This document shows, in pieces, positions 51,531 to 61,759 of a stretch of 64,000 nt of DNA. The notes below the pieces were generated by a model. It was not told the origin of the DNA, did not search any database, and worked only from the letters and a program-made list of their open reading frames with translations. The translations under genes were made by a program, and so were the position numbers. Each line of letters starts with the position of its first letter. Within the stretch, counting starts at the first letter, position 1. The DNA is taken from positions 1 to 64,000 of the forward strand of contig CAUJIK010000037.1 in NCBI GenBank assembly GCA_963205255.1, read 5' to 3'. Source of the DNA: Pseudomonadota bacterium. Its GTDB lineage: Bacteria; Pseudomonadota; Gammaproteobacteria; Steroidobacterales; Steroidobacteraceae.

Positions 51531-53531
51531 TCAGCGGCGGGGAACATCGGCGCCGGCAAGCCGGAGCCCCGCCTGCATCACGGGCGATTCGTCGCGGGCC
51601 GACTTGCACTGCCGCTCTTCCGCCGCGAGGAAGTTGCCGATATCGCACACCGCCAGCGGCCTGGCGATGACATAGCCCTGGATGACATGACAGTCGAGCT
51701 CCTGCAGCAGATCCAACTGCTCCTGATTCTCGACTCCTTCCACCACACAGGTCCAGCCGACATCGCCACACAGGGCCTTGATGGAACGCACGATCTTCTG
51801 GCTGGTGGGATTGGTCTCGATCTGGGTCACGAAGCTGCGATCCACCTTGATCTTGTCCAGCGGCAGGTGGTGCATGTGGCTCAGCGTGGAATAGCCGGTG
51901 CCGAAATCATCCAGCGAGATGCTCACGCCCATCGAGCGCAGCAGCTCCATGTTCGAGTGGGCCGCGTCGATGTTGTCCGTCAGGGCGGTCTCGGTGAGCT
52001 CCATATCGATCCGGCTCGGATGGATGGAGCCTTTTTCCAGGATGCCGGCGACTTCCAGCGTCCGGTCGGCCGAACAGATGTCCAGCGCCGACAGATTGAA
52101 CGACAGCCGTATGTTCTCGGGCCAGGTCGCGGCCACCGCCAGCGCCTTGCGCAGCATGACCGGCGTCAGCCGGGCAATGATGCCGCTGCGCTCGGCCACG
52201 GGAATGAACGCGGCCGGCGATACTTCGCCCAGCACCGGGCTTTTCCACCGCGCCAGGCACTCGAAGGCCACCGTGCGGCCCCTGGCGGTATCCACGATGG
52301 GCTGGAACACCGGATAGAGCTCGGCTTCGAGATCGGCGCTGCGCAGCGTGTTTTCCACCATCCCCTGCTCGCGCAGCTGCCGGGCATGTTCGTGGGTGAA
52401 GATGACGGACATGCCGCGCCCCGTGCGCTTGGCATGATAGAGCGCATAGTCCGCCTGCTCATACAGCTCATCGCCATTGTCGGGCTCGGCCACATGAACC
52501 GCGAATCCGATGGAGCAGTCCAGGCACAGGCGCAGTTCGCGTAGCTGGAAGGGCTCGCGGATGGTGTCGATGATCTTCTGCCCCAGCGCATGCAGGGCGT
52601 CCTCGGCGGTGGATTCCTTGTAGAGAAACCCGAACTCGTCGCCGCCGAGACGATAGATTGTGACCGTGCGCGCCAGCTCCCTGGAAAACCGGTTCGATAC
52701 CTCGCGCAGGATGGAATCCCCCACCAGGTGCCCGTGGGCGTCATTGACCGACTTGAATCCATCCAGATCGATGACGCCCACCACGAAGCGGCCCGCTTCG
52801 TCGCTGGCGCAGGCACTCTGCAGGTCGGCGAAGAACGGGCGACGAGTGGGCAGCTCGGTGAGCATGTCCATGTTGGCGATGCGCAGGTTCTCATCGCTCA
52901 GCGCCTTGACGCGCCTCTGCTGCGCAGTCAGCGAGATGGTCAGCTCCTGCATGCGGGTGAATTCGCGGTAGTAATCCCGTGACGCGAGGGCCATGGAGAT
53001 GACGAATGTCGCCATCACGGCGACCATGCCCAGCGAACCCTCCCCGTTCCAAAGCACGATCGATGCGAAAAACGGCGCGGTCAGCACCGACACGACGATC
53101 ATCGATCCGCGCAGGTGCAGCAGGGAGACTATGCAATACGTGGATGTGGCGCAGCTCCATACCAGCAGCACATGCTGCCGCGCAGCGCTGTGGCTGCTGT
53201 ACTTGAACAGCATGATGTCCCAGATGCAGAAGCCCACGGCCAGTATCAGACTCAGGGCCGTGGTGCGCGACAATTGCCTCGTGGCCACCTCGGCGGGAAC
53301 TTCGTCGTCACGGTGGCGCAGCCACCATATCCCGCGGATCGTGCAGACCGGCAGCAACAGCCCGGGGAACACCGTGGTGAGCCAGGTGGGCACTGACCCG
53401 TGGTAATACAGGGAAACGATCGACACGCCGACGATCAGCGTGAAGTAGAAGGCCGGCATCTTCTCGGCAAAGGCGCGGTACTGCGCCTGGGCTACGTGCC
53501 CTCTGAGCTCCCTGCCCTGAACATCGTCCAT
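51531..53531 (-). CDS. Membrane GGDEF-EAL protein
   Basis: 'RLGGDEFGFLY'; EAL domain 'FECLARWKSP', 'DDFGTGYSTLSHMHHLPLDKIKVDRSFV'. Confidence 0.9.
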   Translation of the reverse strand: MDDVQGRELRGHVAQAQYRAFAEKMPAFYFTLIVGVSIVSLYYHGSVPTWLTTVFPGLLLPVCTIRGIWWLRHRDDEVPAEVATRQLSRTTALSLILAVGFCIWDIMLFKYSSHSAARQHVLLVWSCATSTYCIVSLLHLRGSMIVVSVLTAPFFASIVLWNGEGSLGMVAVMATFVISMALASRDYYREFTRMQELTISLTAQQRRVKALSDENLRIANMDMLTELPTRRPFFADLQSACASDEAGRFVVGVIDLDGFKSVNDAHGHLVGDSILREVSNRFSRELARTVTIYRLGGDEFGFLYKESTAEDALHALGQKIIDTIREPFQLRELRLCLDCSIGFAVHVAEPDNGDELYEQADYALYHAKRTGRGMSVIFTHEHARQLREQGMVENTLRSADLEAELYPVFQPIVDTARGRTVAFECLARWKSPVLGEVSPAAFIPVAERSGIIARLTPVMLRKALAVAATWPENIRLSFNLSALDICSADRTLEVAGILEKGSIHPSRIDMELTETALTDNIDAAHSNMELLRSMGVSISLDDFGTGYSTLSHMHHLPLDKIKVDRSFVTQIETNPTSQKIVRSIKALCGDVGWTCVVEGVENQEQLDLLQELDCHVIQGYVIARPLAVCDIGNFLAAEERQCKSARDESPVMQAGLRLAGADVPRR

Positions 53532-53642
53532 TACTTAATCCAAGATCATGGTCGCGCCTGTATGTATCGGATTGTATCGACGCGGGCAGCGGCATCTTCA
53601 GGCCGTACCTTGCGGTTGTGATTGGCGGCACATTCCCGGGTT

Positions 53643-56600
53643 TCAGTGGAACTCGTGAACCTCGGTATCCAGATGCCCGAGCCATGCTCCCCGGTCCACC
53701 AGTGTGCGGGCGATCACATGCATCGCGCCCGATTCGCGCTGCAACTCGCCGCGCACCTCCATCAACCGCGCATTCACCAGCGCCGCGTAGCAGCGCTGCG
53801 CCACCCGCTGCCACACGATCACGTTCACCTGCCCGGTCTCGTCCTCGAGTGTGACGAAGGTGACACCGCTGGCCGTGCCCGGCCGCTGCCGCGCGGTGAC
53901 CAGGCCGCTCACGCGCACCAGGCTGCCCGAGGGCTGCTCCTGCAGGATCCCGGCGGCCATGAGGCCGCGCGAGCGCATCCGGCCGCGCAGCAGCGCCACC
54001 GGATGTCGCCCCAGCGTGAAGCCCAGAGTGCGGTAGTCGGCGCGGATGTCCATGGCCTCGGTGGGCGCGCGCAGCATGGGCTGGGCGCCATCGGGCATGT
54101 CCGGCGCATCGGGCGCCAGAGGCAGCGGCGGCTGATAGCCCGCCACGCGCCAGAAGGCCAGATGGCGGTGGCCGCCGAGACCGGCCAGCGCGCCGGCCGC
54201 CGCCAGCGCTTCCAGGTCATGCCGTGAAAGCTGCGCGCGGTCGCCCAGATCCTGCACGCTGGTGAAGGGGGCCAGAGCGCGCGCCGCGACAATGCGCGCG
54301 GCGGCCGCCTTCGACAGCGAGCGCACGCGATCCAGCCCCAGCCGCAACGCGGGACGCGATCCGGCTTCCAGCGTGCTCTGCGCGCCGCTTTGCTCCACAT
54401 CCACGCCGCGCACCACGACGCCATGTTCGCGCGCATCGCGCAACAGCTGCGCCGGCGCATAGAAGCCCATGGGCTGGCTGTTGAGCAATGCCGCGGTGAA
54501 GGCGGCCGGATGGTGGTATTTGAGCCAGGCCGACACCCAGGCCAGCAGCGCGAAGCTCGCCGCATGCGCCTCGGGGAAGCCGTAGTCGCCGAAGCCGCGG
54601 ATCTGGGCCACGATGCGCTGCGCGAACTCGCGTTCGTAGCCGTTCCCCAGCAGACCCTGCATGAGCTTCTGATCGTATTTTTCGATGCCGCCGCGGCGCT
54701 TCCATGCCGCCATGGCGCGGCGCAGTTCGTCAGCCTCGCCGGGCGTGAACCCCGCCGCGACGATGGCCAGCTGCATCACCTGCTCCTGGAAAATGGGCAC
54801 ACCCAGCGTGCGCGCGAGCACGCGCTGCACTTCCGCTCCCGGATAGGTGACCGGCTCGAGCCCATCGCGGCGGCGCAGGAAGGGATGCACCATGTCGCCC
54901 TGGATCGGCCCGGGGCGCACGATGGCCACCTGCACCACCAGATCGTAGTACCGCCGGGGTTTGAGCCGCGGCAGCATCGACATCTGCGCCCGCGATTCGA
55001 TCTGGAACACGCCGATGGTGTCGGCGCGCTGGATCATCGCGTAGACATCCGGGTCGCCATCGGCGATGCCATGCAGGTCCAGCCGCGGACCTCCCGTGGC
55101 TTCGATGAAATCGAAGCAGCGGCGGATCGCGGTGAGCATGCCCAGCGCCAGCACATCGACCTTCAGCAGGCCCAGATCCTCGAGGTCATCCTTGTTCCAC
55201 TGGATCACCGTGCGCTCCGGCATGGTGGCGTTCTCCACCGGCACCAGCTGCGCCAGCGGCCCGGCGGAGATCACGAAACCGCCCACGTGCTGCGACAGAT
55301 GCCGCGGGAAATCCACCAGCTGCTCCGCCAGATCAAGCAGGCGCACCACCTCGGGCCGGGTCACGTCCACGCCACCCGCCGCGAGCTTGCCGCGGTCGAT
55401 GCGCGAGCCATACCAGCCGCGCATGGCTACATGCAGCTGCCGCTGCGTCGCCTCATCGAGATCCAGCGCGCGCGCCAGATCACGCACGGCGCTGCGCGGC
55501 CCGTAGCTGATCACCGTGGCCGCGAGCGCCGCGCGGTCGCGGCCGTACTTTTTGTAGATGTACTGGATCACCTGCTCGCGCCGTTCATGCTCGAAATCCA
55601 CGTCGATGTCCGGTGGTTCGTTGCGCTCCTTCGAGACGAAACGCTCGAACAGCATTTCGAGCCGCTCGGGGCCGACCGCGGTGACACCCAGGCAGTAACA
55701 GACGATGGAGTTGGCGGCCGATCCGCGCCCCTGGTGCAGGATGCCCTCTGCGCGGGCAAAGGCGACGATGTCCTGCACGGTGAGGAAGAAAGATTCGTAG
55801 CGCAGCTGCCTGATCAGCTCGAGCTCCCGCTCGATGAGCGCGCGGGCCTGTGCCGTAACGCCCTGCGGCCAGCGGCGCGCGGCGCCCTCCTCGGTGAGCT
55901 TGCGCAGCCAGCTCGTCGGCGTGTGCCCTGCCGGCACCAGCTCCGCCGGATATTCATATTTGAGCTCATCGAGACTGAAATGGCAGCGCGCGGCGATGTG
56001 CATGCTCTGCACGAGCAACTCCGCGGGATAAAGCCGCGCCAGTTCAGGCAGCGGCCGCAGATGACGCTCGCCATTGGGAAACAGCCGGCGGCCGGCTTCG
56101 TGCAGCGTCACGCCATGACGTATCGCGGTGAGTGCATCCTGGAGCTTGCATCGCCCGCGCTCATGCATGTGCACGTCGCCGCAGGCCACCAGCGGCATGT
56201 CGAGCAGCGCCGCCAGCTCCTGCAATGAGCGCAGCCTCCGGGCATCATGGGCGTCGCGCAGCAGGCTCACGCCCAGCCACAAGGAGCCGGCATAGCGCTC
56301 CGCGAGCCAGCGCCCTGCTTCCTGCTCCGCCGCGCCGCGCGGCAGCCACAGCAGCAGGCACTCTCCACCCTGATCACCCTGGGGCACACAGTCCGCGAGA
56401 TCCTCGCGCGTGAGGCGATAGCTGCCCTTGGGCGCGGCGCGGCGGCCGCGCGTGATGAGCTGGCACAGCTGCCCATAGCCGCGCCGCGATGCGGCCAGCA
56501 GCACCAGCTTCAGGCCGCAGGCCAGCGTGAACTCGCTGCCGATGATGAGCGGCAATCCCAGAGCCTTTGCCTGCACATGGGCGCGCACCACGCCGGCGAG

Positions 56601-56774
56601 CGAGCACTCGTCGGTGAGCGCCAGCGCGCCATAGCCCAGGGCATGGGCGCGGCCGACCAGTTCCGCCGGATGCGACGCGCCGCGCAGGAAACTGAAATTG
56701 CTCAGGGCATGCAGCTCGGCATAGGCCGGGCCGCCGGGTGGCCGAATGTGCGCGGCCTCAGGCAAAACAGCCAT
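53643..56774 (-). CDS. dnaE2: Error-prone DNA polymerase (DnaE2/ImuC)
   Basis: 'YAELHALSNFSFLRGASHPAELV' PHP, 'NEPPDIDVDFEHERREQVIQYIYKKYGRDRAAL'; cassette position. Confidence 0.96.
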   Translation of the reverse strand: MAVLPEAAHIRPPGGPAYAELHALSNFSFLRGASHPAELVGRAHALGYGALALTDECSLAGVVRAHVQAKALGLPLIIGSEFTLACGLKLVLLAASRRGYGQLCQLITRGRRAAPKGSYRLTREDLADCVPQGDQGGECLLLWLPRGAAEQEAGRWLAERYAGSLWLGVSLLRDAHDARRLRSLQELAALLDMPLVACGDVHMHERGRCKLQDALTAIRHGVTLHEAGRRLFPNGERHLRPLPELARLYPAELLVQSMHIAARCHFSLDELKYEYPAELVPAGHTPTSWLRKLTEEGAARRWPQGVTAQARALIERELELIRQLRYESFFLTVQDIVAFARAEGILHQGRGSAANSIVCYCLGVTAVGPERLEMLFERFVSKERNEPPDIDVDFEHERREQVIQYIYKKYGRDRAALAATVISYGPRSAVRDLARALDLDEATQRQLHVAMRGWYGSRIDRGKLAAGGVDVTRPEVVRLLDLAEQLVDFPRHLSQHVGGFVISAGPLAQLVPVENATMPERTVIQWNKDDLEDLGLLKVDVLALGMLTAIRRCFDFIEATGGPRLDLHGIADGDPDVYAMIQRADTIGVFQIESRAQMSMLPRLKPRRYYDLVVQVAIVRPGPIQGDMVHPFLRRRDGLEPVTYPGAEVQRVLARTLGVPIFQEQVMQLAIVAAGFTPGEADELRRAMAAWKRRGGIEKYDQKLMQGLLGNGYEREFAQRIVAQIRGFGDYGFPEAHAASFALLAWVSAWLKYHHPAAFTAALLNSQPMGFYAPAQLLRDAREHGVVVRGVDVEQSGAQSTLEAGSRPALRLGLDRVRSLSKAAAARIVAARALAPFTSVQDLGDRAQLSRHDLEALAAAGALAGLGGHRHLAFWRVAGYQPPLPLAPDAPDMPDGAQPMLRAPTEAMDIRADYRTLGFTLGRHPVALLRGRMRSRGLMAAGILQEQPSGSLVRVSGLVTARQRPGTASGVTFVTLEDETGQVNVIVWQRVAQRCYAALVNARLMEVRGELQRESGAMHVIARTLVDRGAWLGHLDTEVHEFH

Positions 56775-58176
56775 GCAGGAACCAGCGATGCGGCTCGCCA
56801 CGCTCCCGGAAGATCCACAGCAGCGAACCCCGCTGCGCGCGCGCGATGTAGTAGTCGCGCGTGATGCCGGCGCCATCCCACCAGCCGGACTCGATGCGCT
56901 CGGGACCGCTCACCAGTTGCAGCGCATCCGCGCCATGCCACAGGCCGCGCACACTGCCGGCTTCATCCTGATCCACGACCAGCGGCAGCGGCTGTGGCAG
57001 CAGACCCAGGGGCCGTTGCGGCAGATCCTCCGCGGACATGTTCTGCCCGCGCTGCGGCAGCCAGGGCTCCACCTCGCGCCACTGACGTTCCGGCCGGTGC
57101 TCCGCCACTGGCGCCAGGCCATACACCGCGCGATCACCCAGCCGGGCGAGCAATATCTGCAGGAATTCCGGCAGCTGCGTCTGCGGGGTGCCACCCTGCT
57201 CGCCCGGTTGCCACAATCCGCCACTGGCGGCGGTGAAACGGCGCAGGCAGCCGGCTTTGAGCTCCAGGCGCCGCACGGGCTGAGCCAGCAGCAATGATTC
57301 CAGACGCGCCGCCAGCAAGGCGGTGAAGCGGGCAGCCCGGTATTCGGCCACCACACAGCGCAGCACACACTGGGTGGGCGGACCCGCCCGATGCACCAGC
57401 GTCACCCGCAGCGCGGTGATGCCGCGCTGACGGCTGCGCAGGAAATGCTCCAGACGTTCGAAGGACGGCGCCAATACCGCGAGCAGCCGGTCACGATCGA
57501 AGGTTTCCTCATCCGGATCGATGCGCTCGAAGAAGCGCTCCGCAGGCGTCACCGATGCGCGCGGATCGGCGCTCACGCCCACCAGGCGATCCAGCTGCCG
57601 CAGATGTTCCGGACCAATGCGCCGCGCAAGCCCGGCGCGCGGCAGACGCAACAGATCTCCCACGCAGGTCACTCCCATGTCATGCAACCGTATGAGCACA
57701 TCTTCCGGCCAGCGCAGCACCGACAGCGGCAAGGGCGCCAGACGACTGCGCAATCGCGCCGGATGGGTGATGCAGCCGTTGTATCCCGAGCGCGCCAGCG
57801 CCAGCGCCGCCAGCGGCGTGGGCGCCATGGCCAGATGCAGCGGCGCCGCGAATGCGGCGCGCAGCGCGGTGAGCAATGGCCGGAGGCCACCGAACAGCCT
57901 CTGGCTGCCCGACAGTTCCAGCAGCAGCGCATCGGGGGGTTCAGACACCACCCGCGGCGTGAAGCCGCCGGCACGCTGCAACAGCGCCGCGCGCCGCGCC
58001 GGATCGACCATGACGGATTCATCCGCATGCACGGCAAGCCACAGCTCGAGCGCGGGCCGCGCCACATTGGCGGACGGCGCGGCATCGGATTGCGCGATAT
58101 CGGGTGGCGCAACCGCCGGATGCACACCACCGGCGTGAGGCGGCAGATCCAGCTCGACCTGTGCATGGGTGTTCAT
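56758..58176 (-). CDS. imuB: Y-family polymerase-like protein ImuB
   Basis: 'LWLAVHADESVMVDPARRAALLQRAGGFTPRV'; between imuA and dnaE2. Confidence 0.92.
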   Translation of the reverse strand: MNTHAQVELDLPPHAGGVHPAVAPPDIAQSDAAPSANVARPALELWLAVHADESVMVDPARRAALLQRAGGFTPRVVSEPPDALLLELSGSQRLFGGLRPLLTALRAAFAAPLHLAMAPTPLAALALARSGYNGCITHPARLRSRLAPLPLSVLRWPEDVLIRLHDMGVTCVGDLLRLPRAGLARRIGPEHLRQLDRLVGVSADPRASVTPAERFFERIDPDEETFDRDRLLAVLAPSFERLEHFLRSRQRGITALRVTLVHRAGPPTQCVLRCVVAEYRAARFTALLAARLESLLLAQPVRRLELKAGCLRRFTAASGGLWQPGEQGGTPQTQLPEFLQILLARLGDRAVYGLAPVAEHRPERQWREVEPWLPQRGQNMSAEDLPQRPLGLLPQPLPLVVDQDEAGSVRGLWHGADALQLVSGPERIESGWWDGAGITRDYYIARAQRGSLLWIFRERGEPHRWFLHGCFA

Positions 58177-58799
58177 GACAGCGCCAGATCCATGTGCATG
58201 CGTTGCGGCATCACACCGCGCCCTTTCAGCAGCCGCAATGCCAGCTTCGAGCCTGAAGGCTCGAGCGCCAGACGCAGCTGGGCCGCCGAATGTTCCCGCT
58301 CCGCATCCAGGGGACGGATCAGCACGCCCAGCGCATCTCCTTTGCCGGCGGCCAGCGCAAGCCGCCGCAGCTCCTGCATGGCGAGACGTTCGATCCAGCC
58401 GAAAACCAGCGTGCAGGCGCCTGACAGAAGCCCCTGCTCCATGGCCCAGGCCGGCTGCCTGCCGCGGATCACGAGCAGGCGATCGACGCGCGCTCCACAG
58501 GATTGCCAGGCGGGCGCATAGGGCTCGAAGGGCGGCGCGACGAAGGCGCACCAGCGCGCCGCGGGCAGCCGCGTGAGACGCGCCACCAACGGCGCCCAGA
58601 GCCTCAGTTCGCCGCAGCCGGATGCCGGCGCCAGAACCTCGACCAGCCCGCGGCAGGGCCAGCCGCCGCCGGGAAGCACGGCATCCAGCGCCCCGATGCC
58701 GGTGGGATGCACCCCGGGAACCGCCGCATTGCCTCCGCGCCAGAGCGCAGGATGCTGCAGCAGCGCTTCGAGCCCCGCATGACGAGCTGCTCCGGACAT
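58173..58799 (-). CDS. imuA: Translesion synthesis-associated protein ImuA
   Basis: 'VHPTGIGALDAVLPGGGWPCRGLVEVLAP'; 4-nt overlap with imuB. Confidence 0.92.
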   Translation of the reverse strand: MSGAARHAGLEALLQHPALWRGGNAAVPGVHPTGIGALDAVLPGGGWPCRGLVEVLAPASGCGELRLWAPLVARLTRLPAARWCAFVAPPFEPYAPAWQSCGARVDRLLVIRGRQPAWAMEQGLLSGACTLVFGWIERLAMQELRRLALAAGKGDALGVLIRPLDAEREHSAAQLRLALEPSGSKLALRLLKGRGVMPQRMHMDLALS

Positions 58800-58802
58800 G
58801 AC

Positions 58803-58833
58803 TTCATCTAGAGGCCCGGTTCATCTAGAGGCC
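58803..58833. repeat. 14-bp direct repeat with 3-nt spacer at the lexA-imuA junction
   Basis: TTCATCTAGAGGCC-CGG-TTCATCTAGAGGCC. Confidence 0.95.
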
Positions 58834-59451
58834 AAGGCCCTTGCCACGGCGCACGACACCGACGACCACGCCCTCGATGAGCATGGACTGCTGCTTGAGA
58901 TCGACCTTGATGGGCTCGAAATCCTCGTTCTCCGGCAGCAGCCAGGCGATGGGCCCTTCCTGCCGGTAACGCTTGACCGTCACCTCGTTCTCGAGCCGCG
59001 CGACGATGATCTGGCGGTTGCGCACATTGGGCGTGCGATGCACGGCGACCAGATCGCCATCGAGGATGCCGGCATCCTTCATGCTCATACCGACCACCTT
59101 GAGGAGGTAATGCGGCTGCGGGCGGAAGATGGAAGGATCGATGGTGAGATGATCCTCGATGTTCTGCTCGGCCAGGATGGGACTGCCGGCGGCGACACGG
59201 CCGATCAGCGGCAGACCCATCTGCTCGCGCATGGTGTCCTTGAGCTGGATGCCGCGCGAAGAGCCCGGCAACAGGGTGATGACGCCCTTGCGCGCCAGCG
59301 CGCGCAGATGCTCCTCGGCGGCGTTGGCCGAGCGGAAACCGAACTCGTCGGCGATTTCCTGGCGGGTGGGCGGCATGCCGGTTTCCTGCACCGAGCGCCG
59401 GATCAGCCGCAGGATTTCGGTCTGGCGGGGCGTGAGATTGGATTCGGACAT
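58825..59451 (-). CDS. lexA: LexA repressor
   Basis: '[51 protein letters not shown]', C-terminal S24 peptidase '[22 protein letters not shown]'. Confidence 0.97.
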   Translation of the reverse strand: MSESNLTPRQTEILRLIRRSVQETGMPPTRQEIADEFGFRSANAAEEHLRALARKGVITLLPGSSRGIQLKDTMREQMGLPLIGRVAAGSPILAEQNIEDHLTIDPSIFRPQPHYLLKVVGMSMKDAGILDGDLVAVHRTPNVRNRQIIVARLENEVTVKRYRQEGPIAWLLPENEDFEPIKVDLKQQSMLIEGVVVGVVRRGKGLGL

Positions 59452-59489
59452 GGCCGTGAGGCTCCCGGACTGGTTTTCTGTACAGTGAA

Positions 59490-59505
59490 CTGTATATAAA
59501 CACAG
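59490..59505. promoter_or_regulatory. LexA box (E. coli type)
   Basis: CTGTATATAAACACAG, CTGT-N8-ACAG, upstream of lexA. Confidence 0.92.
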
Positions 59506-59532
59506 CCGCGAAGTAATGGCAAACTGCGACTC

Positions 59533-61137
59533 ATGGCCACCACCCCTTCCGAGTTCGATGTCGCCTTCATTGGCGCCGGGCACAATGGCCTGACCTGCGC
59601 CGCCTACCTTGCGCAGGCCGGCCTCAGGGTGGCGCTGTTCGAGCGCCGCAATGTCGCGGGCGGCGCGGCCGTCACCGAGGAATTTCATCCCGGCTTCCGC
59701 AACTCCACGGCCAGCTACACCGTGAGCCTGCTGCATCCACAGGTGATCCGCGACCTGCGCCTGGCGCAGCACGGCCTCAAGGTGCTGGAGCGGCCGCTGC
59801 TCAACTATGTGGTCGAAGGTCCGGGGCGCGGCTTTGCCATCGGCCCGACCAGCACCGACACCAGGCGCCGTCTTGCCGCGCGTTCGCCACGCGATGCCGA
59901 GCGCTACGGGGCTTATCACGCGCAGCTCGACGCCGCGGTGGCGCTGCTCAAGGACCTGCTGCTCGAAACCCCGCCCACCGACCTGTCGCGCTTTCCCGAT
60001 CTGTGGAGCGCGCTGCGCGTTGGCCGGCGCTTTCGCGCGCTGCCCATCGAAACCCAGCGCGCGGTGCACGAGATCTTCACGCGCAGCGCCGGCGATCTGC
60101 TCGACGGCTGGTTCGAGGACGAAGGTCTCAAGGCCGCCTATGGTTTCGACGCCGTGGTCGGCAACTACGCCAGCCCCTACACGCCGGGCAGCGCCTATGT
60201 GCTGCTGCATCACGCCTTCGGTGAGGTGAATGGCAAACCCGGCATCTGGGGTCATGCGGTGGGCGGCATGGGCGCCATCACCCAGGCCATGGCGCGCGAG
60301 GCCCAGGCCCACGGCGCGCACATCGAACTGGAAGCACCCGTGGAGCGGATACGGATGGAAGGCCAGCGCGCCCGCGGCCTGAGACTTGCCGACGGACGCG
60401 AAGTGCGCGCCACGCGCGTGATAGCGAACGTCAATCCGCGCTTCCTCTATCTGAACCTGCTGGAGCCGGAACATGTGCCAGCGCCCATCCTCGAGCGCAT
60501 GCGGCGCTATCGGGCAGGCTCGGCGACCTTCCGCATGAATGTGGCGCTGTCGGAGCTGCCGGCCTTCGATGCCAGCGGCCCGGGCGGCTCCGACCTGCAT
60601 CGCTCCGGCATCCTCATCGCGCCCACGCTGGGGTACCTCGACCGCGCGCATCTGGACGCCCGCCGCGACGGCATGTCGACCGAGCCCGTGATCGAGATGC
60701 TGATCCCGAGCACGGTGGATGATTCACTGGCGCCGCCCGGCGCGCATGTGGCCAGCCTCTTCTGCCAGCACTTCGCGCCGCAGCTGCCCGGCCGCTCCTG
60801 GCACGAGGCACGCGTGGAGGCAACGCAGCGCATCCTCGACACCGTCGACCGCCACGCGCCGAATTTCAGACGCAGCGTGCTGGCGGTTTCGGCGCTGTCG
60901 CCGCTGGATCTGGAAGAGCGCTTCGGTCTGCCTTCGGGCGACATCTTCCATGGCGCACTGGGACTGGACCAGCTGTGGGCGGCGCGCCCCCTGCTCGGAC
61001 ATGGCGATTACCGGAGCGGAATTCCCGGGTTGTATCTGTGCGGTTCGGGCGCTCATCCCGGCGGCGGCGTCACCGGCATACCGGGACGCAACTGCGCGCG
61101 CGAAGTGTTGCGTGATCATCACAGAAAACGTTTCTGA
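59533..61137 (+). CDS. NAD(P)/FAD-dependent oxidoreductase (phytoene desaturase-like/PYROXD2-like)
   Basis: '[46 protein letters not shown]', '[27 protein letters not shown]'. Confidence 0.92.
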   Translation: MATTPSEFDVAFIGAGHNGLTCAAYLAQAGLRVALFERRNVAGGAAVTEEFHPGFRNSTASYTVSLLHPQVIRDLRLAQHGLKVLERPLLNYVVEGPGRGFAIGPTSTDTRRRLAARSPRDAERYGAYHAQLDAAVALLKDLLLETPPTDLSRFPDLWSALRVGRRFRALPIETQRAVHEIFTRSAGDLLDGWFEDEGLKAAYGFDAVVGNYASPYTPGSAYVLLHHAFGEVNGKPGIWGHAVGGMGAITQAMAREAQAHGAHIELEAPVERIRMEGQRARGLRLADGREVRATRVIANVNPRFLYLNLLEPEHVPAPILERMRRYRAGSATFRMNVALSELPAFDASGPGGSDLHRSGILIAPTLGYLDRAHLDARRDGMSTEPVIEMLIPSTVDDSLAPPGAHVASLFCQHFAPQLPGRSWHEARVEATQRILDTVDRHAPNFRRSVLAVSALSPLDLEERFGLPSGDIFHGALGLDQLWAARPLLGHGDYRSGIPGLYLCGSGAHPGGGVTGIPGRNCAREVLRDHHRKRF

Positions 61138-61341
61138 ATCCGGCTTTTTCCCCTCTGGCATCATGTCGCTGCCAGCCGACACCCATAGCAAAAAGCGGTT
61201 GCCTTGCAGCATGCAGTTATGGTCAAGTTGTGCACCCGCCGAAAAACAGGGCGTCATGATTGATGTCCCAAGCGGTATGTTCTGTGTTTGTTTTTTGAAA
61301 CTTAGGTTTGTGGGATCTCCACGAGCAAAAGGGGAATGACA

Positions 61342-61653
61342 ATGAAGAGCGCGATTGGAATCAAGATTGCCGCCGTGGCCGCCGTGGCCGCGCTGGCTGG
61401 CTGCACCGACCTCAAGCCTCTCCAGGCCCAGGTTGATGACCTGAAGGCCCAGGTGGGTCGTCTGTCCTCGGATGTGGCCGCCCACAAGGCCGATCGCACG
61501 GACGCGAACGCCGCTGCCGCCGCTTCGCAGAAGGCCGATGCCGCCCAGGCGACGGCGAACCAGGCTCTGGCTGCCGCCCAGTCGGCCCAGTCCGGTGTGA
61601 ACGAAGTGAACGAGAAGATCAACCGCATGTTCCAGCGGTCGGTCTCGAAGTAA
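61342..61653 (+). CDS. Lpp/OprI-like alanine-zipper lipoprotein
   Basis: Lipobox LAGC; heptad/alanine-rich helix; strong upstream AGGGGA. Confidence 0.8.
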   Translation: MKSAIGIKIAAVAAVAALAGCTDLKPLQAQVDDLKAQVGRLSSDVAAHKADRTDANAAAAASQKADAAQATANQALAAAQSAQSGVNEVNEKINRMFQRSVSK

Positions 61654-61675
61654 GCCCAAAGCGCACACTTCAATG

Positions 61676-61704
61676 AAAAACGCCGCCTTCGGGCGGCGTT
61701 TTTC
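61676..61704. terminator. Rho-independent terminator after the lipoprotein gene (possibly bidirectional)
   Basis: AAAAACGCCGCCTTCGGGCGGCGTTTTT. Confidence 0.92.
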
Positions 61705-61759
61705 TTTTGCGGCAGGGGAAAGCGCTGTGCGGCAGCGCAGCGAGCGCACGAGGAACGCG

